Below are positions 24,954 through 35,566 of a DNA stretch of 64,000 bases, piece after piece. This DNA is from Paenibacillus sp. FSL R10-2734 (GTDB lineage: Bacteria > Bacillota > Bacilli > Paenibacillales > Paenibacillaceae), in the NCBI RefSeq assembly GCF_037963865.1, contig NZ_CP150170.1, positions 5,766,001 to 5,830,000 of the forward strand, given 5' to 3'. How positions within the stretch are numbered: the first letter of the stretch is position 1; each line of letters begins with the position of its first letter. The notes beneath the pieces are model-generated. The model ran no database searches. It had not been told where the DNA came from and saw only the letters and a list, made by a program, of their open reading frames with translations. The position numbers and the translations under genes were made by a program.

Positions 24954-27272
24954 TTATTCCATTATCGTTGTGCTACTTTTGCGGAAATGATCCGGAGATT
25001 TGCCACTGTATTTTTTAAACGAAATATAAAAGTACTTGGTATTACTAAACCCCACCATCTCACCAATTCGATTAGCCGGTAAATCTGTTGTTATTAGCAA
25101 ATCCTTCGCCTTCTCGAAACGTACATCACTCAAAAATTGATTAATAGAGATTCCCATAATGTCCTTAAATACTTTTCTCATATAATTCACGGATAGTCCA
25201 GCTACTTCAACCATCATCTCAACCGTTAAATTGGCATCCTCGTAATTCTCTTGAATATAGTGCTTCAGCTTCTCAACGATTACGATATTCTTCTGTGAGG
25301 ATTGTTTGTCTCTTGATTGAATGGCATTCTCACACAAGGCAATGAACCACTCTTCCACCTGCTCCAAGGTCTCTTTACTATTTAACTGCTGACTCAAGGA
25401 TCCCATATCCATTTGCAAAGCAGCCTGATTGCCTGAGGACATAGATTTCGCCGTCCTTGTTACCGATAATAATAACTGATTCAGTAATAACATCATTTCA
25501 TCAAACGTCGCAATTCGTATCAATTGAATATAGGTTGATAATAATTCATGCGTTCGTTCTATCTCACCTATCTTCATACTATCTGTAATTTGCTTTTCGG
25601 ATGTAGCTGACAATGTACTAGATATCATATCTCTTCCAACTTCAATATCCACTGGAATAATGCACGCATGACCATAGGCCAGTCGATATCGTGATGCACG
25701 AAATGCGGCTTGCCACGAGTCGGGTACTTCTTGTAGTCGACTTACATATTCACCAATTGCGGCAGATATCGATAGTCGCAAATACTTCTTAACATTAGCT
25801 TGAATCTCTTGTAAGAACTGCTGAACATGTTCATATGTATCCTGTGTCTTAGATAATAGAATGATAATTCGATCCTCACCATCATCAATGCAATACGTCT
25901 TATAATACGTTGCTCCAACCTCATTAACGATATTTGTAATCGCGTACTTTAATAGAAAAATGTCATTCGTGCTATACTTTTCTATACACTCATCATAAGC
26001 ATCTATACGTAAAATGCACACTTGATATCCGATGTCATCTAGGTGAATTCCAATATGAGCAAGCTTTCTATACATATCTTTCTCCAGTCCCCAACCTCCA
26101 CGTACCAGTTGCTGCAAAAGATCACGTCGTTCCCCATATTGATATCCAGCGACACTCGTCTGCAAATCCAACACTTTATTCTCCAAGTATCGAAATGTAT
26201 CTGATAACATTTCAAATTCATTAATTACATGTCCCTCAAGTCGATGTTCCATTGCTTTACTTGTATGTTTAATTAACTGTTGAATAGGGGCATATATCAT
26301 TCGAGTAAAAAACGCAATACATAACAGTACTACAGCTAATAAAATGGATGTTACTGTTAATATAAATCTTTCAATCGCACTTACTTGACTAAAGAGTATA
26401 TTGTAATTGATATCTCCTATAAACACCCATTCTAAGCTATCCGATTTTATATAGAAGATACGGTGATTAATACCATCTATGTTCGTTTCGATGATGCCCT
26501 TCTCTTTGTCGCTATTTAAAATATTTTTAATCGCCTCATTGTTGTCTAATTTTTTGTTGATCATAGATTGATCAGAGTGCGAAATAATTGTCCCCTGCCG
26601 GTTTAGAATCATCGATTGAAAGGATCTACTCCCCTCTCCGTTCATCATCATTTTTTGGAGAACTTGTTGGTTTAAGTTAAGAATTAATGCCCCATTCGTT
26701 ATTTTTCCAACTCGAGTACTTAGATAGGCTACAGAAATAAGATTGCCAGAAAAGGGTTTCGTATCATATGTAAATGATGTTTCTCGAGGCACAAATATGC
26801 TTGCGCGTAACGGGTCTGTATCCTCCAACATTTTTAAGATTTGCTTATCATAAAATTCATCAAAACTTCTCGCTGTTGTTAGCGAAGAGAATACCGTATG
26901 GTTCGTCATATTGGCCAGATACACAGAATGTACCAAAGGATTTGTTATCACTAGACTCGACAATTCATTACCTATTCTCCCCATAAGGATGGTATCAATC
27001 TTGTTCGCATACAAGCCAGCTTGAATATCATCTGAACTGTATGCGTGCGCAAACTGTTGATAGGTTGAACTTAATATGATATTAGCCGTATTGTAAGATT
27101 GCTCTAATTCTTTATCTGTTGAATGCGTCAATTCTGTCTTTAAATTATCCGAGAACTTGGAGGTGATCGTTACAGTAAGCACACCGATTATTAACAATCC
27201 AACAACAACATAGGACAGGATGATGCGAATGAGAAAGCTTTTTTTAAGTAAAAAATTTCTGAATGTATGCAT
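24954..27272 (-). CDS. Membrane-bound AraC-family sensor-regulator (YesS-type)
   Basis: 772 residues. Membrane segment 1 at about 15-36 (IILSYVVVGLLIIGVLTVTI), an extracellular Cache-like sensor domain from about 37 to 290, membrane segment 2 at about 300-325, a linker and middle domain, and a C-terminal double HTH AraC domain (about 670-765: ANLTVEMMVEVAGLSVNYMRKVF and ANRIGEMVGFSNTKYFYISF). AGGGGG precedes the ATG. In this family the sensor detects extracellular oligosaccharide, or the binding protein, and activates the adjacent importer and enzyme operons. It lies between the importer and lyase operons and is the prime candidate reader of the ATACATTGTA boxes. Confidence 0.92.
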   Translation of the reverse strand: MHTFRNFLLKKSFLIRIILSYVVVGLLIIGVLTVTITSKFSDNLKTELTHSTDKELEQSYNTANIILSSTYQQFAHAYSSDDIQAGLYANKIDTILMGRIGNELSSLVITNPLVHSVYLANMTNHTVFSSLTTARSFDEFYDKQILKMLEDTDPLRASIFVPRETSFTYDTKPFSGNLISVAYLSTRVGKITNGALILNLNQQVLQKMMMNGEGSRSFQSMILNRQGTIISHSDQSMINKKLDNNEAIKNILNSDKEKGIIETNIDGINHRIFYIKSDSLEWVFIGDINYNILFSQVSAIERFILTVTSILLAVVLLCIAFFTRMIYAPIQQLIKHTSKAMEHRLEGHVINEFEMLSDTFRYLENKVLDLQTSVAGYQYGERRDLLQQLVRGGWGLEKDMYRKLAHIGIHLDDIGYQVCILRIDAYDECIEKYSTNDIFLLKYAITNIVNEVGATYYKTYCIDDGEDRIIILLSKTQDTYEHVQQFLQEIQANVKKYLRLSISAAIGEYVSRLQEVPDSWQAAFRASRYRLAYGHACIIPVDIEVGRDMISSTLSATSEKQITDSMKIGEIERTHELLSTYIQLIRIATFDEMMLLLNQLLLSVTRTAKSMSSGNQAALQMDMGSLSQQLNSKETLEQVEEWFIALCENAIQSRDKQSSQKNIVIVEKLKHYIQENYEDANLTVEMMVEVAGLSVNYMRKVFKDIMGISINQFLSDVRFEKAKDLLITTDLPANRIGEMVGFSNTKYFYISFKKYSGKSPDHFRKSSTTIME

Positions 27273-27451
27273 AAGATTTTCCCCCTATGATGTTTATTTT
27301 GGAGATATTATTCGTGTTTAAAATTTTATCTTTTTTTCTATTATAGATGAATTAATATTTATCCCTATACTAGGATACGAAAAATTATGAATTGAGAGAA
27401 GGTATATTATTTAATGATATGATTAAAGTTTAATGCCACGCGACGACAAAC

Positions 27452-27480
27452 AGGGAACAAAGCCATCAGCTTCGTTCCCT
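27452..27480 (-). terminator. Terminator of the heparinase II/III operon
   Basis: AGGGAACAAAGC pairs with GCTTCGTTCCCT (one mismatch) over a five-base loop, followed on the minus strand by GTTTGTCG. It lies just after the stop at 27503. Confidence 0.7.
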
Positions 27481-27502
27481 AACTCTTCAATTCAATAACA
27501 TA

Positions 27503-30500
27503 TTATATTTCCGATGCAGCTAACTCTTCTCGAACCATTTTATCACCAAGGCGCTCCTGTAACTCCACTTCACAAGCTAGTGATTCAATTGCATGAACCC
27601 TTAATGTTTGCACTCGTCCATCCTTTAATTGAATGTGAACTTCATTCTCGCTTACAGCAACAACATGATCAATAACACTCAACTTCTCATAAGGTTCAAT
27701 CACCGTTATGAATCGTCCCTTATTTCCTTGGGATCGTATTCCATAAGTGCGGCGACGCTGATCTTCATCTCCGGGGAATGCATCTGCGCCAATAAGTCCA
27801 ATGAATTTGACTGCATCAAGCCCTGTTAGATTCACACGGATAATCGCATCCTGATCATGGTCAAGCGGACTCGCAGGAATAGCTAGCGGATATTCATTGC
27901 CTACGATTGTAACCCGCCCGCCTTCATAGTCCTTTCCAATTCCATATCCAGGATCAGTGTTATGCATCTCCATACCAGCTATATCACTTAAAGTTAGCTT
28001 ATGACCATCCGATGTCACGATATAAGCTTCTCCCCAGAACAATCCTTGCTTCGATTTAATGGGGTACTTCTGTTCTGTTACGATCGGATGATTTTTTATA
28101 CGTAATGTTAAGACGTTGGCATCACGAATATCCACATCACATTGACCTTGACCCAGTATCCAGGCTCCAAAACCGCCCTGAGCTGCTACCTGCTCATCAA
28201 CTTCTACAAAATATTCAAACGGAATTGCAATTCCGTGGTCCTCCGCCGCACGTCCAATAATCTGCTCAGAGTGACGCGGCCACGCTGTATGCACATCCAT
28301 CTTCAATACACCAGGTTCATTATAGAATGAACGAGTACCGCGTAGATCCTCTCCTTCACCAAATATCGTTTCAAATCGAGCCGTACTTGTTCCCTCTACA
28401 TCATACCAGTGACAATCCGTAATAAATTGTGCATCAGATAAAGAATTATCATTCCACTGGCTTGTGTGCTTTGTATATGTCAATTGATCTGCGGTTAATC
28501 CTCTAAAACCTTTAATTTGAAACAGGCAGTCATATTGATGCTCCTGTCCTCCTTCAATGTAGTCGAATAACACAATATAATCATCTGTCACGGCCATTAC
28601 ACGTTTTTGAAAAATCGACTCTGTATATTCCGATATTTCACCGTATTGTGCACCTTCTGGGGAAGGAGGTAACGAGCAAGCATTGAAGGTGCAGCGTTCC
28701 TCCAACGTTTCTCCTTCCTGATAAATCATTCCCCCATATGGTGGATAGGCCCATGTGGTTTCTGTCTCCACAGCGACCACCTGCAAAGCTTGTCCACTGT
28801 ACATTAGAGTAAGCTTAGAATCTGCAGGTACCTGCATTTTATTGTCGACCACAACCATATTCTTCGTATTGGAATTCTGCACATAAAATTTATACATGAA
28901 GTGCAGATACCCCCACCACACATGTTCAGGATTAAAAAAGCTCCGACCATATCTCATTACAGATAGCAATTCAGTTCGATCAAAGTGGCCATGAGCGTAA
29001 CCATGTGATCCGTAACGAAGGACAGCCTGAATCTGTTCTCGCTGCTCACGCTGCGCGGTCTGACTGCGAACCATAGCTAGCCCGATATTATCTGCTGCAG
29101 CGTTGTTCTTACTACAGGTCGATTCATAAGCTGGCAGCTCGGCATGTCCAAAGATCGGATCCACCTGTTGATTCATTCGTATCACGGGAATATACTCAGG
29201 ATCTTGATAATACGTATAAGCAAGATCAAACGTTGAGCCAAAATGTACCCCTTCTAATTTTTTCTCATCCGAATCACTCATCCCAAACAGTATGCCTCTG
29301 TAGTCAAGAAATGGAATCGTAGCGTCGAACATATCCTTTATACGAACGTAGCTTTTGCGATTGCCTCCCCATTTCTCATTGTACATCCCATATTTAATCT
29401 TCGGCGGCTTACCATTATAGGTGCTATCTACTTCTCTATTAAATGGAATCGGAAAATGTGTATGCAACACATTAATTCCATAGGGTAGTAAGGCGTGCGC
29501 GGTATGAATATACATTGAAGACACCCAGGTATTATATCCTACTGAACATTCATGCCACCAGCCGTCGTTAAACATGCCATATTTTAATTGCTCAATTGAG
29601 CCACCAGGACCAAAGGCGAATCGCAACGCGCGTTCCATGTCTTCGATTGCTAATGCGCAATAGAATGCCCCCGTAATCTCAGATAACAACCAATTGGATA
29701 TATGTCCATTCTGAATGTGAAGATCTAGAATATCCATATAGATACGGAATGATTTCTCCACCGCTTTGTGATCCTCAGGTGTAAGTACACCCGCATCATA
29801 TATAATATCGTACGGGATAGCTAAATGCTGGAAGAAGTGCCCCTCTTGGACATAACTATGCCAGCACCCCTTCTTCTTCCTCGGATAACCCGTTTCTTCA
29901 TCCACAAAATATTTTAGAAACTGGGCTACCTTCTCAGCATATTTCCGTTCTCCTGTCAAAGCATACGCATAAGCAGCAGACATGATATAATGCTCCTCGT
30001 GTGTTTCATAGCAATAATCACGCTCACCTACAGGTACTGGTGGTTTGACAATCCATCCTTCTGCATCTTCTATTATTTGTTGGTAGCCTGGTTGAAAGAT
30101 ATCATGCTTCTTAATCAGTTCACGGCGCTCTGACCATTGCTTCTCATTATAATAGATATGCGGATGACTTAAGCGACATAATGTCAATAATTCAAGGTGA
30201 ACAGCACTTCCACTGTCACCGTTTGCAATAAAATGAAGCTGTGTTTTCTCATGCCCACCTGGTACCATATAATCATGCAAACGGACAGTCACATCTACAT
30301 TTTTCTGTTCATAAGGTTTTAGAATAAACGTTTTTGGCGTAATATCCGCTATGAGGGACTCCCATCCCTCCGAAATCTGCTTGACTTGTACATGTTGATC
30401 CGCATCCGTACAATTGTATACCGTCATAGGATAAGTAATGAGATCTCCCTTATTTCCAGCCTTACCGCGGACATCTGCATGAACATGCAATCGCTCTCCA

Positions 30501-30916
30501 TGTTTTAATTGCGCAGATTTAAGCACGGCATCCCCCTGAATCTCGATCGTTTGCAGAAATCGCCAAATATTCGCTTTCGCTCTTTCAATGTCAAAGTCCG
30601 TCAGTCGTACCCGAACATCGTGACTCCCTGCGCCAGCAAGGAATAACGTTGTACAAACTTCGAGATCATCAGCGAAAGTTGCCTTGATCTTAATCTGTGT
30701 AGCTTCAGCTTCTGTATGCAATCGAAAGAATAGTCCGAACCAATTCATTACATCCATAGCTGAATCATTTATTCGCTCGAAGCCGTATGGAATCCACCCC
30801 ACAGCATGATCTGATACAGGATATGTTAATAGTATTCCTTGATTCAAACTGTACCCTGCGGAGCCTTGCTCACCTTTTACATTCCACTCTTGCAATAACT
30901 CTATTGAATGCTTCAT
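27503..30916 (-). CDS. Heparinase II/III-family protein, probable cytoplasmic polysaccharide (oligosaccharide) lyase
   Basis: 1137 residues from the ATG at 30916 with AAGGAGCGG upstream. N-terminal beta-type domain (about 1-250), alpha-toroid region (about 260-590; GMFNDGWWHECSVGYNTW), then the heparinase II/III beta-sandwich with YGSHGYAHGHFDR near residue 640, the motif that places catalytic His residues in this fold. No signal peptide despite a polysaccharide-active fold, so it likely acts on imported oligomers. It follows the next larger lyase-like gene in a three-gene operon. Substrate not deducible; a uronic-acid-containing glycan is implied by the GH105 partner in module A. Confidence 0.85.
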   Translation of the reverse strand: MKHSIELLQEWNVKGEQGSAGYSLNQGILLTYPVSDHAVGWIPYGFERINDSAMDVMNWFGLFFRLHTEAEATQIKIKATFADDLEVCTTLFLAGAGSHDVRVRLTDFDIERAKANIWRFLQTIEIQGDAVLKSAQLKHGERLHVHADVRGKAGNKGDLITYPMTVYNCTDADQHVQVKQISEGWESLIADITPKTFILKPYEQKNVDVTVRLHDYMVPGGHEKTQLHFIANGDSGSAVHLELLTLCRLSHPHIYYNEKQWSERRELIKKHDIFQPGYQQIIEDAEGWIVKPPVPVGERDYCYETHEEHYIMSAAYAYALTGERKYAEKVAQFLKYFVDEETGYPRKKKGCWHSYVQEGHFFQHLAIPYDIIYDAGVLTPEDHKAVEKSFRIYMDILDLHIQNGHISNWLLSEITGAFYCALAIEDMERALRFAFGPGGSIEQLKYGMFNDGWWHECSVGYNTWVSSMYIHTAHALLPYGINVLHTHFPIPFNREVDSTYNGKPPKIKYGMYNEKWGGNRKSYVRIKDMFDATIPFLDYRGILFGMSDSDEKKLEGVHFGSTFDLAYTYYQDPEYIPVIRMNQQVDPIFGHAELPAYESTCSKNNAAADNIGLAMVRSQTAQREQREQIQAVLRYGSHGYAHGHFDRTELLSVMRYGRSFFNPEHVWWGYLHFMYKFYVQNSNTKNMVVVDNKMQVPADSKLTLMYSGQALQVVAVETETTWAYPPYGGMIYQEGETLEERCTFNACSLPPSPEGAQYGEISEYTESIFQKRVMAVTDDYIVLFDYIEGGQEHQYDCLFQIKGFRGLTADQLTYTKHTSQWNDNSLSDAQFITDCHWYDVEGTSTARFETIFGEGEDLRGTRSFYNEPGVLKMDVHTAWPRHSEQIIGRAAEDHGIAIPFEYFVEVDEQVAAQGGFGAWILGQGQCDVDIRDANVLTLRIKNHPIVTEQKYPIKSKQGLFWGEAYIVTSDGHKLTLSDIAGMEMHNTDPGYGIGKDYEGGRVTIVGNEYPLAIPASPLDHDQDAIIRVNLTGLDAVKFIGLIGADAFPGDEDQRRRTYGIRSQGNKGRFITVIEPYEKLSVIDHVVAVSENEVHIQLKDGRVQTLRVHAIESLACEVELQERLGDKMVREELAASEI

Positions 30917-30936
30917 TATCTGTCCGCTCCTTGTCA

Positions 30937-33900
30937 CTATTCCTCAATACTCACTACATGCACACCATAATCGCCTTCTTGTAGCTGGATATGAACATTA
31001 TGAACACCTGTAAGCAATCGTATAGATCCAGACGAGTCTACTTCTGTACGCAGTCTTGGCTTTTCATGCTCCTTTGGATAGAGCACAGTTAAGAAACCAT
31101 GTTCCGCAGCAGTTGTTGCACGAATGTAATCCATCATGCCAATCTCTTCATTCTGCATAGGGAAGAAAGCTGTTGTGCGTCCTTTTTCTACATGTACATG
31201 ATTCAACGGTGTTAAGAAGATTGTCTCTAGATCAACACCATAATGTCCCTCAGAATAGATACGTTGGTTCTCTATTACCGAACTTCTAGCAGCTACAGGT
31301 AGATTAAATTGTACCTGCCCTTCGAATTGCTCCACAGTATCGCGAATGATATATAGGTCTGGTTCTTTCACATAAGTAACATGTCGAATATGTCTTCCTT
31401 GTCCCTCTGGATTGTCGATTCGGATTGTTATATGATCCGTTGCTTCTCCCAGAGAAACTCCCAAGACTTCACTAGCTTTAGGCACATCTACCCATCCGCG
31501 CTCCAGAGAGTACGTTCCTGCAGATAGATTAATTGCGCCACCGCTATAGCGCTTAATATGTTTATTCGCTGTAGCAAATTGCATACAAGCATGAGAGTAA
31601 GAGCTAATATACCAGCTCGTGCTGCTATCGAAATATCCTTCGATGCCTGCATCCATAACAAGAGGTACTGAATTTTTATATAATACAAAGGAGCCTTGAT
31701 CCAAGTGCCCATGTCCTATAGGTTCAGGACTAGACATTATAGCAAAATAACTCTGTTTCGATGTACCAAACGATTTACGAAAAATATAAATCCCTGATTG
31801 TGGAAATGCTTGCGTAGATGTCAATGTAAAGTCTGTTAAAGGAGAATACGTATTTCCTTGGCCCATTATATTCTCTAGTACGGTCCCTTCTCCCCAAATC
31901 TTCTTGAATGGCTTCCCAGCAGCTGACCACGTATAATACATACGGTCTGCCAATGCTGGGTCTACATCGGCAATATCCATTAAGTATGTTGCAAAGCTTC
32001 CAAATTCCTGACCTCCATTCAGCATATGATCTCCGAACGGCGGTGTCCCCACTCTACCCTCAAAGTACGTGTATCCCGGTGTCTGCATTTCAATACTGTA
32101 ACCGAACATACTTGCGAGCGGTGTCGTTTCGAACCAATTTTCGCCCAGTACATTATGTGCAACCTTGGCATAACCGGCAAATCGCTCTAGCGCTGCATGA
32201 TGATACCGGATGGATTCAGGCCATGAGCAGTCCGCATTCACATTCAAATCCAATTGTGCTCTCAATACGGCATCTGCGTTATATAACCAAGTCAAGCGAT
32301 TCGGGAAATCCGTTAATATCATCATCATAAATCCGGCACCTGCACACATATCCGTCTGCCAATTGCTACAACCTTCTTGGGCTTCATACGGTGTCCATTC
32401 GGTGCGATCCCTTAAATCCAATACATACCGCAGCAGATAATCAACAAGTCCATAGAACTTTTCCTTGTCATCAGAAGAGAACACATCCGTCTGTCGGATG
32501 AAAGAATAACTAACCGCGACCGCGCATAACAACCGTCCACACTGAACAGCCCCATAGCTGTCACTACCCTCGGGTCTTAAATTCATCACCATCCAATGCT
32601 CTGCTCCTTGACAGAAATCATGAAGCATATAGAGAATGGCATTCTTAACCTTATGGGCATACATCAAATCCTGTGTGAATGCATATTGAATCGCATCACA
32701 TTGCATCGCTAATTGAAACCTTCCTCCTGGAATGGAGGATTTGCGATTAAATTGATATTCATATTGACCTGCTGATTGGCCTTGTGCATTCTGATACGTT
32801 ATGATTGCCTTCAGACCATGCTTCAGCTTCCCATCCAGCTTAGCTTCAAAGGTCAATGTATAATTCATATCTCCAACAATCGGGAAATGATGAGTATAAC
32901 CCCATGCGCCTTCGTCCTGTCCTGTTGGATTACAAATAAATAATGAGCGCTTACGGTCACCTGATTTATACGTTCGAGATACCTGGGAAGATGGGTTTGC
33001 TGTCTCAATCACACAGCGATCACCACCTCCGCAATAGGGATATTCCGATTCCCAGCGAAATTGTGGATGTCCTTTTATTTCAATAGGATTCCAGTCAAAA
33101 GGAGCTTCTTCCCCCTCATCAAATCCCGCATTATGAATATCCAAACTCGCTCCACTCGCTGATAATATTTGGACATTGTCAATCCATACATGCCCTAATC
33201 CATCTTGCTCATTTTCAACAGACGGCAATACAAAAGATATTGATGCCCTTTCAGCATCTTTCGGAGCTTTGAAATTCACAATTTTATCCGTGGAGCTCCA
33301 TAGATAAAAATGCCGATTCAACTCTTCATAATCCGTTTCCTCTTGCATAATGAAAGAGACAGCTTTTTCTATATCCTCAAGACTGAATTGTCTAGTCATT
33401 TCTGTAATTTTGTCATATTGCTCTCGCACTAACACATCTGTTTCGATAACCTTCTTTACCTGCTCCAGTGCAGGCTGTGTCAAATAAAGAGATGTGCTTG
33501 GATCGGTATCTGTTCGAAGTATTCGTGAGTATCGCAATTCACGAAGGGCATCATAAACTTGAACAACCGCCTGAGCGAGATGCTCCAGATGATGTTCACT
33601 AATCGACGCATCTTTCATTAACGTTGTCACATGCTCCAACGCACTTGTTGCACGGCAAGCAGCTTCCTCGTCTAGACTCCCTACCGCTGTTCCCGTCTTC
33701 GCCTGCGCCATCAGTCTGTCTGCTGCATCCACACATTGCTCTGCTCGTACCCGAAGTTTCTCCATTCCACCTTGTCGCATATCTTGAGTGTTAAACCAAG
33801 TAAGTGCCTCTTCCAGTCCATAATGTGTATAAACGTCACCTTCCTGTTGGAACGGAGGTACCATCGTATATCGATGTGTCGCGAATAGAATCTCTTCTTC

Positions 33901-34101
33901 AGGACGAGGATCATAGAATTCGCGATTCCGCCGGAAAGACAATTGTGTTTTCCGAGTTACCGCCTTTTGTGCTTCACAGATCATATCCTTCAGCGCAAGC
34001 TTCGCACCTTGTGTAGTATATTTCTCATGGCTTTTCAGTGCATCCTCTGCTTGCTGAATTAGAGTTAATAGCTTTTCTTTTTGCGGTGATGTTTCAATCA
34101 T
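30937..34101 (-). CDS. Second, unrelated-length heparinase II/III-family protein
   Basis: 1054 residues from the ATG at 34101 with AAAGGATGGG upstream; the apparent 1067-residue frame begins with GTG at 34140 inside an operator-like box. Helical N-terminus (about 1-260), a carbohydrate-binding-like beta domain (about 270-400), alpha-barrel (about 430-700), then the lyase beta-sandwich with PIGHGHLDQGSFVLYKN near 830, the canonical GHGHxD signature. No signal peptide. It probably works in sequence with the other lyase-like enzyme on branches of one polymer. First or second gene of the nitrilase-lyase-lyase operon. Confidence 0.87.
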   Translation of the reverse strand: MIETSPQKEKLLTLIQQAEDALKSHEKYTTQGAKLALKDMICEAQKAVTRKTQLSFRRNREFYDPRPEEEILFATHRYTMVPPFQQEGDVYTHYGLEEALTWFNTQDMRQGGMEKLRVRAEQCVDAADRLMAQAKTGTAVGSLDEEAACRATSALEHVTTLMKDASISEHHLEHLAQAVVQVYDALRELRYSRILRTDTDPSTSLYLTQPALEQVKKVIETDVLVREQYDKITEMTRQFSLEDIEKAVSFIMQEETDYEELNRHFYLWSSTDKIVNFKAPKDAERASISFVLPSVENEQDGLGHVWIDNVQILSASGASLDIHNAGFDEGEEAPFDWNPIEIKGHPQFRWESEYPYCGGGDRCVIETANPSSQVSRTYKSGDRKRSLFICNPTGQDEGAWGYTHHFPIVGDMNYTLTFEAKLDGKLKHGLKAIITYQNAQGQSAGQYEYQFNRKSSIPGGRFQLAMQCDAIQYAFTQDLMYAHKVKNAILYMLHDFCQGAEHWMVMNLRPEGSDSYGAVQCGRLLCAVAVSYSFIRQTDVFSSDDKEKFYGLVDYLLRYVLDLRDRTEWTPYEAQEGCSNWQTDMCAGAGFMMMILTDFPNRLTWLYNADAVLRAQLDLNVNADCSWPESIRYHHAALERFAGYAKVAHNVLGENWFETTPLASMFGYSIEMQTPGYTYFEGRVGTPPFGDHMLNGGQEFGSFATYLMDIADVDPALADRMYYTWSAAGKPFKKIWGEGTVLENIMGQGNTYSPLTDFTLTSTQAFPQSGIYIFRKSFGTSKQSYFAIMSSPEPIGHGHLDQGSFVLYKNSVPLVMDAGIEGYFDSSTSWYISSYSHACMQFATANKHIKRYSGGAINLSAGTYSLERGWVDVPKASEVLGVSLGEATDHITIRIDNPEGQGRHIRHVTYVKEPDLYIIRDTVEQFEGQVQFNLPVAARSSVIENQRIYSEGHYGVDLETIFLTPLNHVHVEKGRTTAFFPMQNEEIGMMDYIRATTAAEHGFLTVLYPKEHEKPRLRTEVDSSGSIRLLTGVHNVHIQLQEGDYGVHVVSIEE

Positions 34102-34119
34102 GTTATATCCCATCCTTTT

Positions 34120-34137
34120 ACATGAAAATACATTGTA
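34120..34137 (-). promoter_or_regulatory. CATGAAAATACATTGTA operator-like box before the lyase gene
   Basis: This carries the same CATGAAA + ATACATTGTA core as the boxes at 19351-19376. It lies 20-36 bases upstream of the lyase start codon. Read on the minus strand it includes TACAAT, so it could overlap a -10 element. Confidence 0.5.
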
Positions 34138-34148
34138 CACAACTACGT

Positions 34149-35033
34149 TTACTTATATCGATCTAATAAGGGTGGATTAGCATGTACGGTCAAATGATAC
34201 GTGTCTGGCCGACGAAGAGAAGCTCGAATTTTGCGCATGGATTGATTTCCTGGGGAATCCGTATACTGTTCTACAGGCTCTTTACGAATATCGACTTCTG
34301 TACGAATGATTCCAGCTTGATCCTTTGGCCCTACAGCAAGCACCTTGCCCATCGGATCAACAATACAGGATGGATTACACCAATCCCACATGATACCATG
34401 TGGCGGCAAAGCATTAGCCGCAGCAATATACACACTGCTTTCATACGCACGGCAAAGCCCATACAAGTTCTCCCACCCCCACGTCGGACAAGCGATTAGA
34501 TCTGCCCCTGCTAGAGCTAATTCACGAACCGCTTCTGGAAACTGCATGTCAAAGCAAACCAGCATACCCAGATTACCGAACTCTGTCTCGAAAATAGGGT
34601 ACTGGCTTCCTGCCGTAAGTTGCATTTGCTCTCCCGGAGTCAAATGTGTCTTATCATAGACGCCTTGGATATCACCATTTCGATTAAATAATACTGCTGA
34701 GTTGTAAACCTTGCCCTCTCTTGCTGTAAACAGACCAGCTACGATATATGTTCGATAGCTTTTGGCTAATGCAGCAAATTTGGCTATAAGTGGTCCATCC
34801 ATGGCTTCTGCAGTCTGGATCAAATCATATCGATCATCCCCAGAAAACAAAGAAATATTAACCGACTCCGTTGTTACGATAAGATCTGTTCCTTGCTGTG
34901 CTGCCGCTGTACTCAATGTAAATACTTCTTGAAGTACGGCATCTCGTCTTGCAAATAAGTGGTTTACTGAATATTCCCCGGGATGTTTAACGTCATATAA
35001 AAAATGCTGGCTTTGTATCAAGCTAATTCGCAC
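34149..35033 (-). CDS. Carbon-nitrogen hydrolase (nitrilase superfamily)
   Basis: About 294 residues. The catalytic Glu-Lys-Cys triad is visible: Glu in VTTESVNIS, Lys in YDKTHLTPGE, Cys in GMLVCFDMQFPEA. These enzymes hydrolyse amide C-N bonds, so here it could remove an amide or N-acyl group from a sugar (inference). The start is set at a GTG giving MRISLIQSQ, as is usual for the family, with GGGAGG 11 bases upstream; the ATG at 35060 has no ribosome site. Upstream of and on the same strand as the two lyase-like genes, so probably the first gene of that operon. Confidence 0.85.
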   Translation of the reverse strand: MRISLIQSQHFLYDVKHPGEYSVNHLFARRDAVLQEVFTLSTAAAQQGTDLIVTTESVNISLFSGDDRYDLIQTAEAMDGPLIAKFAALAKSYRTYIVAGLFTAREGKVYNSAVLFNRNGDIQGVYDKTHLTPGEQMQLTAGSQYPIFETEFGNLGMLVCFDMQFPEAVRELALAGADLIACPTWGWENLYGLCRAYESSVYIAAANALPPHGIMWDWCNPSCIVDPMGKVLAVGPKDQAGIIRTEVDIRKEPVEQYTDSPGNQSMRKIRASLRRPDTYHLTVHANPPLLDRYK

Positions 35034-35193
35034 CCTTGCATCTTCCTCCCATCTGCTCATGCTTCACAGCAAGTGTATGGCTACTCCTATTTTTTTTATA
35101 GATACCCATTTTGAAGAATGGTATATATAATCATCGTTCTTATGCTTACGTTGCTATCAATATTTAACGAATACCCTAAATACCAACAAACTA

Positions 35194-35407
35194 CTAAATT
35201 GCACGCAACACAATCTCCTCATAACCTCCTGGTGCGATTCCATAATTCAACTGTACTGTCAAGGCAATCGCTCTACTCTCACCTGGGTTTAGCACCATAC
35301 AAGCGGGCTCGATCGTAACAGGCATGGATTCAAAACCGTAAGACCGTACATTCAATTAAATAGCTTTCTCTGTATTCTTTATATTCGTTAAAATAGCTTC
35401 ATAACTT
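35194..35407 (-). pseudogene. Decayed C-terminal fragment of an unidentified gene
   Basis: The minus frame reads YEAILTNIKNTEKAI, an in-frame TAA, then LNVRSYGFESMPVTIEP and on to GGYEEIVLRAI before a TAG at 35194. The beta-rich, proline-spaced sequence is clearly coding-like and resembles the C-terminal beta-sandwich of large glycoside hydrolases, though no family could be named. It has no start and has an internal stop. Confidence 0.6.
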
Positions 35408-35420
35408 AAAACAAAAGAAA

Positions 35421-35460
35421 AGCGCGAGCATTAAGCAGATGGACTACTCAAACTCGCGCT
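35421..35460 (-). terminator. Terminator of the GH127 gene
   Basis: AGCGCGAG and CTCGCGCT form an 8-bp GC-rich stem (24-base loop), followed on the minus strand by CTTTTCTTTTGTTTT, a good T-tract. Confidence 0.75.
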
Positions 35461-35566
35461 GCATATGTAATTAAAAAATTCTTCTTTGCGATTTCAATTT
35501 TATTAACGATACGATTCCATAACTCTTGATAATTAAAGGTTGTCAACAATATCGCACCTTTACACG

